In this document: positions 9,982-21,829 of the stretch, piece after piece | Layout: every line of letters begins with the position of its first letter | Position numbering within the stretch: the stretch's first letter is position 1 | Assembly: GCA_037953625.1 (NCBI GenBank) | Contig: CM075651.1 | Coordinates: 156,683,501-156,747,500 of the forward strand | Direction of reading: 5' to 3' | Length of the DNA: 64,000 nt | DNA from: Crotalaria pallida | Lineage: Eukaryota > Streptophyta > Magnoliopsida > Fabales > Fabaceae | Position numbers and translations under genes: made by a program | The notes under the pieces: model-generated | Database searches by the model: none | The model's input: the letters and a program-made list of their open reading frames with translations, nothing else | What the model was told of the DNA's origin: nothing

Positions 9982-12297
9982 ATGGGGATTCAGACGATGG
10001 GTTCTCAAAGTAATGGGCAGCAGTCTCATTCACATTCTTCTCAGTTAACTAGGCAAAACTCGTGGTATAGTCTCACACTCGATGAAGTTAAAGGTCAACT
10101 AGGAGACACGGGGAAGCCATTGGGGAGCATGAACCTTGATGAGCTTCTTCAAAATGTATGGACCGCTGAGGCAAGTAAGGTTGTAGGGATAGAGAATGAG
10201 CAAATGTCGTCTTCGTCTTCTCTTCAACGCCAGGCTAGCATGACTTTGGCTCGTGCTTTAAGTGGGAAAACAGTCGATGATGTATGGAGAGAAATCCAGC
10301 AAGGTCAGCAGAAACGATATGGAGATGATATGAAAACTGAGGATAGAGAAATGACTTATGGTGAAACGACCTTAGAAGACTTCTTAGTGCAGGCAGGGCT
10401 TTTTGCTGAAGCTTCTGTAAGTCCAGCAATGGGGTTGAATACAATGGATTCCTCCACTCCTCAAAGTTTACAACAAATAACGGGCTTGTCACCCTCCCCT
10501 TCAATTAGCAGCTTATCAGACACAAGACCAGGTCGCAAAAGGGATGCTCCAGATGCATATGAGAAAGCTCTGGAAAGGAGGATGAGGAGGAAAATCAAGA
10601 ATAGGGAATCTGCTGCACGCTCACGGGCAAGAAAACAGGTTTAAACTTTTTATTATTATTTAAGCTTATTCTCTTTAACAAATTGATTGAATTGGTTTTG
10701 GCAAACTTTGCATTGCTTGTTGAGATATTTATACATTTTTTGTGTGTTTGCTTATCGATGTCTGATGATACAGGAATACCATAATGAACTGGTTAGCAAG
10801 GTTTCTCGACTAGAAGAACAAAATATAAAGCTCAAGAAAGAAAAGGTGCAATATCTCATTCATGTTTCCCCCTCTCAATGTTCACTGTTTGTTGGTTGAG
10901 TCAAAAGTTTGTTTAATTTTGTTTTTCTAGAACATCTATTATGTAATAAGTACTGAGAGTATTTTGCAACTCAAGCTACTTTATCTCATGGTGAAATTTC
11001 TCATCTGTGTGAAGGAGGACAATGTAAAATGCCCAAAATTTAGTGAAATCCTAATATTTGAGTTCAGTAGAATGCCATTTAGCATGTGAATGTAATGGCT
11101 CATCCCTCTTAAGAAATAAAAATTACCGTGACATAGTATTTTTTGATAGAAAAAGAAGTATTATGAAAGAGAAGGTAAGTATATACATTGGGGGCAGGGA
11201 TAAGGTGTTCTCAAGAACTAAAGACAATCAAAGCAATAAAAGTATAAAACATAATATGAAGAAAACCAAAGGGTAAGGCAACTAGGAATGAAACCAGAAA
11301 GCCCATTTCTTTTGCATAAAGGAGACGGAAACACCCTTGAAACCACCATGGGTTGAGCATCACAGTAAAGGTAAGAAACATAACCCCATCCCAAGCAAAC
11401 ATGCCCATACAGATGTTCGCATTCTGCTCCAATCACGTGCAAAAAATAGCAATGATAGCACACAGTGGCTGAATTTAGCCTCCTTGATAGGTACCAGTAA
11501 GAACTGCTCTAGCATTCAATGCTCTAGTGGTGTGAGTCTGAGAGATTATGTTTTGATACCCTGCCAGGTGAGAGTGAGTTTATTAACTTCTACCACACCG
11601 AAACTGGAAATTCTTTACAGAAAGTGACTAGTTTGAGTGAACTTTTGCAAGCCTCACAAATATTCATTACTGAGTGCAGGGGCTGGTAAAAAATTGAGTT
11701 CATATCAGAAATGCAATGCACGTGTTAACGGTCCATTTTGTTATTGCGATCTGTTTGTATGCTGGTCTGTTTTTAATGTAATCCATTTGTAACTTTCAAG
11801 TTTTGAGTACCTCGGTACTTTTTTAGCAATATATTCCTTTTTTCTGATTAAAAAAGTTAATGCTCAATGTTAACTTTGGCTTGCTGTAGTGTGCCTCTGC
11901 AACCCAACAGGATGTTAATCATCTTTACAAAGGGTTGTAATGTACATGTTTACGCATTTTGGGCAAGTATACATTTTATAACATTTTTAATGTATTTTCT
12001 CATATTACCTTTAGGAAAATTTTGCTTGTATGTTATGCTACGTCTTTTCTTTTTTTAAAAAAATGTATTTACACTATTGCATCATGGATAATCTGAATGT
12101 ATTGTTTCATATCTAGCACATGTTTGCTATATTTTGTACTTCTATATATATTGATGACACTTCCAGTCCCCACAAGTTTCTTTGTTTTCAAAGTAATATT
12201 CCCATTGCTTTTATAGGAGTTTGAGCAGAGGCTACCTTCTGAATCATCACCTGAGCCAAAATATCAGCTCCGGAGAACAAGTTCCGCCTCTTTCTGA
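9982..12297 (+). CDS. ABI5-like/AREB3-type group A bZIP transcription factor
   Basis: Coding exons are 9982-10638, 10774-10845 and 12217-12297, all joined in phase 0, giving 269 residues. Conserved blocks in order: C1 with the kinase-type site RQNS followed by SLTLDEV and MNLDELL (about 22-57); C2 with RQAS and KTVDDVW; C3 with TTLEDFL; then the basic region NRESAARSR (N207, R215) and a short zipper with Leu at 225, 232 and 239. The protein ends with the C4 motif LRRTSSASF. Group A bZIPs bind ABRE (ACGT) elements as dimers in the nucleus and are activated by SnRK2 phosphorylation at R-Q-x-S sites; this known role fits the motifs. A downstream in-frame Met at residue 6 is an alternative start. 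Intron 2 is long (1371 bp). Confidence 0.92.
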
Positions 12298-12720
12298 AGA
12301 TCTGCACTGAAGTTTTCTTGTTCCCTATGTTCTTGGTCTTGTGAGGACTTGCCCTGGATAAAGGTTGCATCACCTCATTGCACAGTGCTGGTGATAGTGG
12401 TGTGCTTTTACTTCAATCGGAGTTTTATGAATCTATATCTATATCTCTATAATTAACTAACTAAAGGGTACATATTGGCTAAGGTTTGGTGTTCATAAGT
12501 TTCAGGTATGGAAAGGTTTGAGTCTGGTGGTGGTGGGAAGGTTGCCTTCTTTTGTAAGAATATTGTTATCCATGTAGTCATGTAGACTGGGGTTATTATT
12601 GGGTAATCAAGTTCTTCAGAGGTAACTTTGTTCAAAAAGAACTGAAACTAGGTAGGTAGGTCTTATTAGCCAGCATATTTAAACTCCAGGATTGTAATGT
12701 ACTTAACTAATATGGCTTGG
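12298..12720 (+). other. 3' UTR of the bZIP gene
   Basis: Non-coding transcribed-type sequence follows the TGA at 12295-12297, T-rich and without a sustained frame. The polyadenylation site was not fixed. Confidence 0.4.
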
Positions 12721-12977
12721 TAAGTTTTAGGAAAAATTCAGCTATGAAGAGTTGGTGTGTGCAATGTAGAGAGATTGTCCACAATATTTTATAATAGCAA
12801 AAGAAAATTTAGTTTATAATTATGTTTTCCTAGGAAGTTTACCACCTACTACTATTATTAAGACATATTCTTATAGAGCTGTCTGCCTTGCTGCGTGTTC
12901 TGCTTTTGAGACCTAGATTATGATATGTTCAATATATGTGTTATTTAATCACCACAGCAGATGATTTCTTAAAAACT

Positions 12978-12978
<1 letters not shown>

Positions 12979-13023
<45 letters not shown>
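12979..13023. repeat. (TA)n microsatellite
   Basis: About 45 bp of uninterrupted TA dinucleotides. Other similar tracts are at about 22991-23023, 43026-43054, 57328-57361 and 63909-63923. Confidence 0.95.
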
Positions 13024-13026
<3 letters not shown>

Positions 13027-13203
13027 AAATTCATAGAAACACTAGGCCATATTCTATTCTAGTGGATCCAAAAATTGTGGTGACCCAATCAATATCTTTG
13101 TTATGGGTTTTTCTTTTCAGGGTACTCTCCGACCGGATCATTATTATTTCATCTTGAACCACAAGTTATTTTTTGATTCCGATTACAATTAGTATATTTC
13201 TAT

Positions 13204-13581
13204 CATGCAATCCAAAATTGGATGGTTGCTATGCAACCTTTTCTTAAACCAATAAGAAGTTGTCACCTATGTCATGTCATTATTTAAAGTAGTTAAAATT
13301 AGTTTTTTGCAATTTAGTCCAACATAAAAAGTAAATTAAAAATTTAGTCCTTTGTATCTATAGACAAATTATAACTTTTAATTTTAAAAAAAATTTAAAG
13401 TTGTTTGTATAATTTGCCTATAGGTACAAAGGACTAAATTTTTAATTTACTTTTTATGTTGGATTAAATTACAAAAAACTAATTTTAACTATTTCAAATA
13501 ATGACATGACATAGGTGACAACTTCTTATTGGTTAGTTTAAGAAAAGGTTGCATAGCAACCATCCAATATTGGATTGCATG
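13204..13581. mobile_element. foldback MITE, 378 bp
   Basis: The two ends CATGCAATCCAAAATTGG and its reverse complement near 13581 start an inverted repeat that covers nearly the whole element (GGTTGCTATGCAACC, TAAGAAGTTGTCACCTA, TTAGTCCTTTGTA and so on occur in both arms). The centre lies near 13393. There is no coding capacity and no clear target duplication. Confidence 0.75.
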
Positions 13582-13599
13582 TTAGTAAGTCCCTTAAAA

Positions 13600-15306
13600 T
13601 TAATACTATAAAACATAAGAAAGTGGGGCTAAAAAGCAAGGGTAAAGTCAGTTGTACAAATGTAACATTCAGTTGTAAAAAGATAAAATCTATTTGTATT
13701 TATTTATTATCAACTTGCTTTTGGGTATGATTGTTTTTAAAGATTTGACTATAGAATCTTGAATGTACTGTAGTTGCTTTCCGACATTCTTTATGTCACG
13801 TATCAGACATCAATTCATCATCCTCTATAATTTTCTACCTTTTTTATTACATATAAAAAAAAAAAGTAATCCTGTGTATCGATCATGTTTATAAGTATTA
13901 AAAAATCTCGAATGTCTGACAATATAGAATTTGAGATTTATCCTAGTCTAAAAACGATAAGTTTTTTAAATTATCCTAATCTAAACGTCTTAGATATTCT
14001 AAATGTACTACTCCTATCTTAGAAGCTTGTTAAGTCTTCTTCTTGCATATGCTATAGGCACTGCCTTCGCAATCGCAGGACCTTGGTTCCTTTTCATATT
14101 ACCAATGTACTTCAAAAAAAGTGATTTACTTATGCACTTTTTTTTTTTTGCGAACAAATCTTTCAAGAAAGTAAAATCCGGTTTCCTTTGGTTATTGTAT
14201 CCAAAACAGATATTTTGTTAATCCCTAAGCAAATCTATCTTAAAGTTAAAAGGTGTACTAATTATGCTTTTTTAAAGGCTTCATCTATTTTCTCCTTTTT
14301 TTTAAGAGCATTTGTTAATATTAGTATTAAATTTTGAAAAAATATCATAAATTCATCTTTTCTCTTTTTATGAGAAGATTAAAAAAAACATACCATATAT
14401 TTTCCAACATATAATTATTTAAAATCAATAAGAATGCGTGGTTACTTGAGAGTTTGTTTGTGGATGTCATCTCAAATAAATTATAATAACATCATAAGGA
14501 ATTTTGATTATTTTTTAAAAGGCAAAAGTTTCCTCTCCAATCAAATATTAATTCATCTCAAGACGTAAAGATCATCATAACCGAATTATCTTTTCAAATA
14601 AAAATATTTTTTATACACATAATATGTATCAAATCTTTGACATCATATTTAAATTAATCATCAATGATGCATTCGGGTCTTGTTAGTTGCTAGGAGTTTG
14701 ACACCTAGGTAGTGGTAATGTTTATGAAAGTTGAAGATGAGGAAGGAAGGAAGAAGAAGATGAATTGGGAAAAGCAGCAGTCCAAGAAGAAAAACTCTAG
14801 CCAACTATTTTGACACCTTAAATATAGTAATGAGTAATACACATTTTTTTAAAAATATTTTTATTTTACTTTATGAAAGTGTCACAAAGTTAAAAGATGG
14901 ATAACAAGCAATAATGGTCACAAAAAACATGAATATCATTGTATTATTACTGGAAATAATACATCTAAAAAATACAAGGTTTTATTTATCTTTATTTTTC
15001 TATAAAAATTATTTACTTTTAAAAATTTATCCTCAATTATATACAATATTCAACAGAGAAAATGGTTGGTGCGCTATTAATGTAAAAAAAAATTACTCTA
15101 TCACAACAATGTCTACCATTAGTTTATGTGTTACTTATAATTGGATCAGAATTAAACTTGAATATAATACACATAAAAAATAAATGATGTGTTGATAATG
15201 TGAAAAAACTTTACATTGTTTATGAATTATGCATACCGGATAAACACTAATCGAAATTCATCCAAGTGTTAGGTTGGGCCGATCTTACTTTTATCATTGT
15301 TTGGGT
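13600..15306. other. AT-rich gene-free spacer
   Basis: Nothing convincing was found. The open frames here (for example 14003-14221 and 14914-15183) are low-complexity and lack domains, splice context or start context. Confidence 0.5.
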
Positions 15307-15561
15307 TATAATGAGGGTTTTTATTTTGCCACCCCAGTGTCTATGGATGCCACCCCAATTCTTAAAATAATACCCATTATGCCCTTTTAAAAAAACAAGA
15401 ATTTTACACGGGTCGTAGGGGGTACTTACGACCTGCAGGTCGTAGCACCCCCTTACGACCCTTTAAAAAACTAAGTTTTGACACGGGTCGTAAGCAGGTG
15501 CTACGATCTCAGGTCGTAACACCCTATTACGACCTGTCTTAAAACATGGTTTTTTAAACGG

Positions 15562-15690
15562 CCGTCAGCAGGTGTTACGACCTGCAAGTCGTCAGCAAGT
15601 GTTACGACCTGTAGGTCGTCAGCAGGTGTTACGACCTGCAGTTCGTCAGCAGGTATTACGACCTGCAGGTCGTCAGCAGGTGTTACGACC
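15562..15690. repeat. 27-bp tandem repeat in the left TIR arm, about 4.7 copies
   Basis: The unit CAGCAGGTGTTACGACCTGC plus AGGTCGT repeats every 27 bp with point changes. Because 27 is a multiple of three, a minus-strand frame (15501-15830) stays open through it as a VVTPADDLQ repeat; this is a by-product of the array, not a protein. The mirror-image array lies at about 16188-16295 in the right arm. Confidence 0.85.
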
Positions 15691-15727
15691 TGGCCCTTTT
15701 TGTTTTTTTTTTTAAATTTTTTTTTAC

Positions 15728-16080
15728 GACCATTGAGGAACTGCACTCCCTGTAAACCAATAGAACACAGACTTATATGTAGCCTGGGTGATCCTAAGCC
15801 ATGCATCAGCCGCAATATTAAAACAAGCACTTGGATCCAGTTCTTGGCTATTGGTGAAATAAAACTTGAAGTTTCCCTCTTTGAAATCTGACGGTACTTT
15901 AAAGCTTGAACTTGATATCACTGTTTTAATGTATGGGCAATCAAATGCCAACAACTACTTTAGAGATGGTGGAAGCTCTGGGATACAGTCAAGCCTTTTA
16001 CAGTCACTTATATCCAATGATTTCAAGCTTGAAAGTTGAGCAATACTCTCAGGAAGCATCAAAATATTGCTTCCACACAG
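15728..16080 (-). pseudogene. captured fragment of a TIR-NBS-LRR disease resistance gene (LRR end and post-LRR domain)
   Basis: On the minus strand, 16080-15955 reads LRR sequence (SLCGSNILMLPESIAQLSSL, then LDISDCKRL and IPELPPSLK), hits one in-frame TAG at about 15955, and continues from 15954 as LLAFDCPYIKTV, FTNSQELDPSA and YWFTGSAVPQW. This order, LPxSIxxLSSLxxLxLxxC, then CxxLxxIPELPPSL, then FTNCxxLD, then FPGSxVPxWF, is typical of the LRR C-terminus and following C-JID/post-LRR region of TNL immune receptors. Only about 115 codons are present, with no start, TIR or NB-ARC. One stop codon interrupts it. It lies wholly between the inverted repeats of the element, so it was carried there. 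Confidence 0.8.
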
Positions 16081-16549
16081 GGACAAAAATTTAAAAAATA
16101 TTACATATAATACACACCAAAATATTACATATAATACATGACTTTCTCTTTAAAGGAATAAAAATTTAAAAAAAAAAACAAAAAGGGTCAGGTCGTAACA
16201 CCTGCTGACGATCTGCAGGTCGTAATACCTGCTGACGACCTACAGGTCGTAACACGTGCTGACGACCTGCAGGTCGTAACACCTGCTGACGACCGTTTAA
16301 AAAACCATGTTTTAAGACAGGTTGTAATAGGGTGTTACGACCTGAGGTCGTAGCACCTGCTTACGACCCGTGTCAAAACTTAGTTTTTTAAAGAGTCGTA
16401 AGGGGTGCTACGACCTGCAGGTCGTAAGTATCCCCTACGACCCGTGTAAAATTCTTGTTTTTTTAAAAGGGCATAATGGATATTATTTTAAGAATTGGGG
16501 TGACATCCATAGACACTGGGGTGACAAAATAAAAACCCTATAATGAAGA

Positions 16550-17110
16550 TAACTTTGGGCCTTATAAATTAGACTCGGTCCTTGCACATGATCATACATG
16601 AGGAAGAGAATCTTAATCTTATCCGGAATCTCACGTGACAAGAGTATCAATGCGTACAAAACAAAATTAGAGGTCCCCTTACACGTGTGTCCTTTTACAC
16701 GTACGCTCCCTCTCATCTCAATCCTTCCTTTTATTATAAAAAGATGTCCTAATCCTGCTCTCTCATTTAACCATTTTGAAATGGTGCATTCTCATTAAAA
16801 GTTGGAGTTTCCTGCTCAACAGAGGCATCCACTTGTCCTCTTTTCAATTTCATCTTGAAAATCAAGTTCCCTTGTAACTGCTACAAGTTACATTTGGTTA
16901 TATATATTCTGAAATTGAACTCTTACAACAATTGCAAGTCCCAAATGAAACCAGTGATTGCTATAATAACAGTTGCAGGAAACAACAGTTTCTATAACCT
17001 CACCAAAAACCAAACCCCCATTCCCAAAAACCAAACCCCCATTCCCATATCTAAAACTTGATTTCAGATCACTCACCCTCTTTTTCTCTCTATCTGTTTT
17101 TCTTTCACAC
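16550..17110 (+). promoter_or_regulatory. promoter-like region with ACGTG boxes
   Basis: TCACGTGA at about 16631 and two further ACGTG/ACGT sites (ACACGTGTG at about 16681, TTACACGTACG at about 16697) sit upstream of a pyrimidine-rich CTCTTTTTCTCTCTATCTG leader-like stretch (about 17078-17098). These are G-box/ABRE-type cores. The region also has CCAAACCCCCATTCCCA repeated twice (about 17010-17048). It seems to be the front of the orphan exon that follows. Confidence 0.35.
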
Positions 17111-17371
17111 ATCTTCTCAGTGCCTCATTGAGAAGGGATCATTCTTCTTCTTCTTCTCATTCTTCTCTTTCTTATCTTTGCGGAAAGGCCATAAGAGGAA
17201 GTTCCAAGATGAATTCGAAGAGCAGTTCCAGATCTACAGCTTTGATGTCTTATTCTCCGACGTTGCCGAATAGGTTTCCATCCTCAAATCCACTTTATCA
17301 TGGAATGAGTATCACCACGCTGTCGCTAAACGTGCCACTCGCGTTCAAATAGCAGTGCTTAAATTCAATAA
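17111..17371 (+). pseudogene. orphan exon or gene fragment, unrecognised
   Basis: The base composition rises here above the AT-rich surroundings. One frame reads RKGHKRKFQDEFEEQFQIY then SFDVLFSDVAE, stops at TAG (about 17271), and the same frame continues VSILKSTLSWNEYHHAVAK and RATRVQIAVLKFNNV up to a donor-like GTAAGT at about 17373. An alternative ATG frame (17210-17350) encodes 47 residues. Either this is a degraded first exon with one nonsense change, or a short non-coding transcript. I do not recognise the protein. Confidence 0.35.
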
Positions 17372-17399
17372 TGTAGTAAGTAAATCATGGAGATTGATT

Positions 17400-19860
17400 T
17401 TGGGATTTACTTTGGCTTGGTGTTGATTGAAGAATTTTGAATATGAAATCGTTTGTCACTTGATAATGGAAATATATGAATTTGTTTGAGCTTATCTTGC
17501 TAGAACTGTTTTTTTGTTTTAAATCTGGTTACTTTAATTTTTAATTTTTGTTTTTGAAGTTTAATGTGAAATTTTTAAGAAAAACCTATTTCAAGTTTTT
17601 TTTATTTGCTAGGAAAATAGCTTTTGAGTTTTGTCAATTCTTTTTCCCCACAGAGAATTTGCATGCATTCCTTTTGGAAGTGGGGGATTTCTAGATAAGT
17701 TAATTTCTTTTGCTTCAAATGCAAATATTATCTTTTTCATTGCTTTGAATTTTTAAATACTCATCTTTTTTCTACAAGACTGAACAACTTCATTAGAAAA
17801 CACGTCAACTTGAGGTTTTCCATAATTTTAGGATTCTATTTATGTAACTCTTTCGTATTGTCCAAGTATAATGTATGTAATTTCTCCCATCCATAAATGT
17901 GTTTTTCTTTTTTTTTTTGGGTCAACTAAATGTGTTTTTCTTTACTCTTCCTTTTCTTAGTCATATTGTTGTTTACTATTTGTCAATTCATATTTACCTC
18001 TTAAATACCACAAAAGATGATGTTAATATCTGTGTCTATTTTTTTTCAACAATGATAATGTATGCATTGGTTGATAAAATATTATGTAATGATATGGCTG
18101 ACAATACTAAGTAGAATGTGGTTGAAGCATGACATTTAAAATAAAATTCAAAAATAATGAAGAAAGTACTACATGGATCACTATATATGAAAGAAATGGA
18201 AACCAATATATACTATTTACTCTTTACTTTTAATATACCCAATAATTGAGAATTTACTTATATATAAAAAGGTTGAAAGTGAGGGGTTATTAAAGCATGA
18301 AAGAGGGAGAGCCGAGTTATTAATAAATATCAATAAATTATTTTAGGTTTAGAAATAAATTCGTACTGATTTAATTCAAGAAATATTATACTTAATGTTT
18401 GTAATTGACTACCCCTGAATAAATATTATACCCGTGCAATGCACGGGCTTAAAACTAGTAAGTTATAAGTCCCACTCCACGCGCTTGTTGCCACGCCTCT
18501 CGTTTCGCAAAAAATTAAATATTGTCAATGCCATTTGCTTTTTTCCCCTTAAAAATTAATAAAAGTTAAGATGAGTTGGGTTTTAGGAATTTATACGAGT
18601 CAGGATTAGTTATCAGTTTAAAGAGCGCTTACAGAAATATTTACAAATTACTTATCAACATCAGCCTCACATCGATAAAAATCGAACTTGAGATCTCTCA
18701 TAATTTCGAACTCAACCCTTATAAACTAAACCAACGGTTTTTGGCATATCATTTGCTTCTCCAAAGGAAAAATAAATTGGAAAACAATGTTTATTATCCT
18801 TTGGTATGATACTTTATAAAGATGGATTCTTTGATCCTCGATTTTAGTCACGTTTAACCAATAATATTGTAATTTATTTTTATTTACTTCCTTTTTTATT
18901 TTTAATTCCATTTGTGCCATTATCTCTAACCTGCATCTCTAATTGTTAATCACTCTCTCTGGTGATAAGTATCCACATTAATCTATCCTGCCATATTATC
19001 ATCTTCACAAACCCTTCTCCTCTCGCAACAAAGCAAATCCACATCACCCGCCACCTTGGATTAGAGATATTGCAATTGAGATCCCGAATCAGTGTCGATG
19101 ATACATGACTGGTGTTGCGAAGGAGTGAGAAAATGGAAGGTGATTTAAAGGAGGAAAATCGAGAAAGAGAGCGAGAAGAGAGGGAAGGGGGGTCACAAAG
19201 GTGAAGGCGTGATGGCAATCAAGACAAAAGTAAAGAAGGAAATTGTTTGAAATCGATGGCGATGGTGGATATGGTGGCGAGCTGGTGGCAATAATGGCTA
19301 TGGTTGGGAGCGAAGGTGATGATAAAGAAAAAGAGAGGCAAGAACAAAATAGTTATTGCATATCATATGAGTAAATCATGGCCATTCATTGAGGATGGAA
19401 AAATATCATACATGGAAAATAAACAAGATCAAACAATCACCATGATCATAGGGGAAAAATGACCATTTAAAATTTCTTAACAATGAGATCTGTATGAGAA
19501 CAATTTTTTTTCTTATGTGTAATTAAATATTTATTTGTCATCATCATAGCATTCAAAAGTGAATATTTCATTTGAATGTCCGAAACAAAAGCAGTTCATT
19601 ATTTTTTCATTACATCATATCACATCACAAAAATCATTAATACAAGTTAGATATATAAGAACTTATCACTTTTATTCATGTCTTTTAGAAATGAAATTAA
19701 AAAAAATGTCAATCAATTTAGAAAGTCCAATGTAATTGATAGATAATAATTTAAATATTTATCAAGTTTATTACTAACAAAAATGTTTTGTTTAAAGATA
19801 AAACTCCAAACAGATAGCTTTGCAAGATAGAATTCGAGGACATTTGGTGCAGATAAAAAA
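17400..19860. other. AT-rich gene-free spacer
   Basis: No gene is supported. A T-rich stretch (17400-18060) could be intron of the orphan exon. The segment 18610-18720 is related to 37085-37165 (a shared GCGCTTAC, TTTACAAATTAC, ATCAACA-type core), so both are copies of one dispersed repeat. The 90-codon minus frame at 18946-19218 has no domain. Confidence 0.4.
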
Positions 19861-19862
19861 AA

Positions 19863-20365
19863 AGGCTTAATTATGTCACAAGTCTTTGTCAGATACCCTT
19901 ATATTTTTTTTTTCAATGTCCAACTCCCCGAAGTTACTTCTTTTTTGTCATATACCCCTCTACCAATTCTGACCAATTTTGATTACATGTAACATCAGAA
20001 TCCTAATCAGACGTAGGAGATTAGTTATGTGGTGCCGCGTGATATCACACTGGCGAAGACGACCTCTCTCTTTAATTCTTTTTTTTTATTTTTTTTTATT
20101 TAACTAAAAATATAAAAATATTAAGTTTTTTAGTTTTTTAAAGTTTTTGAAAAAATGATCTTCGTCCACGGGACACCAGGTACTTAACCTCCTGCGTCTT
20201 ATCCGGATTTCGATGTTACATGTCACCAAAATTGACCAGAATTAATAGTAGGGGTATATGACAAACCCAGAAGTAATTTCGGGGAGTGAAACATCGAAAA
20301 AAAAAGAATAAGGATATCTAGCAAAAGTACCTCAAACTTCAGGGACTTGTGACTTAATTAAACCT
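19863..20365. mobile_element. foldback element, about 503 bp
   Basis: The ends AGGCTTAATTATGTCACAAG and (reverse complement) AGGTTTAATTAAGTCACAAG start an inverted repeat; matching inner blocks include CTCCCCGAAGTTACTTC/GAAGTAATTTCGGGGAG and ATATACCCCT/AGGGGTATAT. The centre is T-rich. It is non-coding, and the target duplication is not clear. Confidence 0.7.
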
Positions 20366-20765
20366 ATAAAAAAAAATAAAAAAATTCATGCAACAAGTTT
20401 TTGAAAATGCGCGTTCATAGCTAAGGAAAACACTCGAATAGCTAACTAAACACATGAAATATTGTGTTGCTACAATTCAAGCGGGGGGATTAAATGCATC
20501 AACACACGGTTGAAGCCTCTTGGTAAGTTGCAGAGCCAAAATGCTTAAAAATTTGGTCAGTCTGAGAGAGCCAGCTAGGAGTAATATAATTAATAACAAC
20601 TAAATCTGGTAATGGTCCAAAAGCTCTTTTAAGAGGCCCAATTAACTATTGATGCTGCTGATCCACCAACTGAAGGTGGTCGTGTATTCCCTGGCAGATA
20701 GCTCTGTCATAGGAGCAGTATTCTACAAACACAGTATTTAGGTCCCAAACTTCGTTTTATTCGAT
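20366..20765. other. gene-free spacer
   Basis: Nothing supportable beyond AT-rich spacer was seen. Confidence 0.4.
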
Positions 20766-20906
20766 GGGTTCTATCGAAATATTTTCCGATACATCCGAGT
20801 CAAATAAATACATTTTGCAACTTTAAAAATAAATATTTTAACAAAAAAGTATTCGTAAAAATACACTTTCGATTCGGGGGTATCCGAAAATATTCCGACA
20901 GAACCC
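20766..20906. repeat. short foldback, 141 bp
   Basis: GGGTTCTATCGAAATATTTT on the left pairs with AAAATATTCCGACAGAACCC on the right, and the inner CCGATAC/GTATCCG also pairs. It is probably a small MITE. Confidence 0.6.
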
Positions 20907-21535
20907 AGTAAAAAAAAAAAGGGGTTGAGAACTAAAAATGAGGTTTCACGACCAAAACTCCTGTCATGGTGCATCACCTTCGTGAAAGGTTGTATCTATA
21001 TATGGTCCACCGTATGTCAGTGAGGTGGTTTAATTCTCTTTTGGTTTACTCTCCTTTTTATATCTCAATTTTATTATTATTATTATAATTATTATTTGAT
21101 AAACATATATATACAAAAATTTAAAGCGTGATACAAGGATTAACTTTAGTTTTTATTTAGAATGTTTCTTTTATAATTTCTAAATATTGTGGTCAAGGTC
21201 AATTGCAAAATTAGAAAAAATAGAACCATTTAGCTACTACGGATCAACTCACACGAAGTTGCTTTAGCTTGGTTAGATGTCTCAAGTTCAAAGGTAAGAA
21301 GAACTTGGTAGAAATGCAATTCCATTAATTATTTAATATAAAGAGCTTTAATCCTACTTATCCTTTACGCTCGTCCATATTTGCCAACTGATCTATGCAT
21401 AAAACAGAAACAATAACATGAGAATTATTGCATAAAAAAATAAATAAATAAATAATAACATGAGAATTATTGGTCAATTGGACATAGTCAACTCCCCCGT
21501 CATTAATTTTTTTTACGTTACTACTATATTTGTTA

Positions 21536-21829
21536 CTCTCTCCGGTCCTTATTACAAGACATACTTAACCGAATTACACATACCAAGGAAAGTGGTTGGT
21601 TTTATGAATTATATGAGAATATATTGTAACATCACAATTTTACCCCTTAACTTTTCTTGGAAAACTCGCACTCATTAATGAATAACAAAAAACACATAGA
21701 TAGTCAAAGCATTTAATAAAGACAAAAAAGAGAAAAATCAATAAATGATGCATAGAAAATATAAAGTGATTTATAATTATGGCCAAGAAAACTTTCTAGA
21801 ATGTGATCTATATATAGGATGGGAGGTAG
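21536..21829. mobile_element. Stowaway-like MITE
   Basis: It starts TA/CTCTCTCCGGTCC and ends near GGATGGGAGGTAG/TA, with the internal GAAAGTGGTTGG block shared with the other copies. Boundaries are good to a few bases. Confidence 0.55.

Larger units (their letters stand above)
15315..16538. mobile_element. gene-capturing TIR element (Pack-type), 1224 bp, carrying a TNL resistance gene fragment
   Basis: The left terminus GGGTTTTTATTTTGCCACC and the right terminus (reverse complement GGGTTTTTATTTTGTCACC) open inverted repeats of about 380-410 bp. The flanks are an exact 8-bp duplication, TATAATGA, at 15307-15314 and 16539-16546. The outer arms are unique-like sequence; the inner arms are tandem repeats with the palindrome TACGACCTGCAGGTCGTA. 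The core (15728-16100) is a fragment of a resistance gene, described separately. No transposase is present. Long inverted repeats plus captured host sequence fit a Pack-MULE; an 8-bp duplication would also fit hAT, so the superfamily is open. Confidence 0.85.

Noticed and set aside
15501..15830. 109-codon minus frame with repeated VVTPADDLQ
   Set aside because: It exists only because the 27-bp TIR-arm repeat is a multiple of three; it runs from element arm into captured sequence and has no domain.
16855..17112. Overlapping 68- and 74-codon frames on both strands
   Set aside because: They are created by the short CCAAACCCCCATTCCCA direct repeat and promoter-like sequence; no domain.
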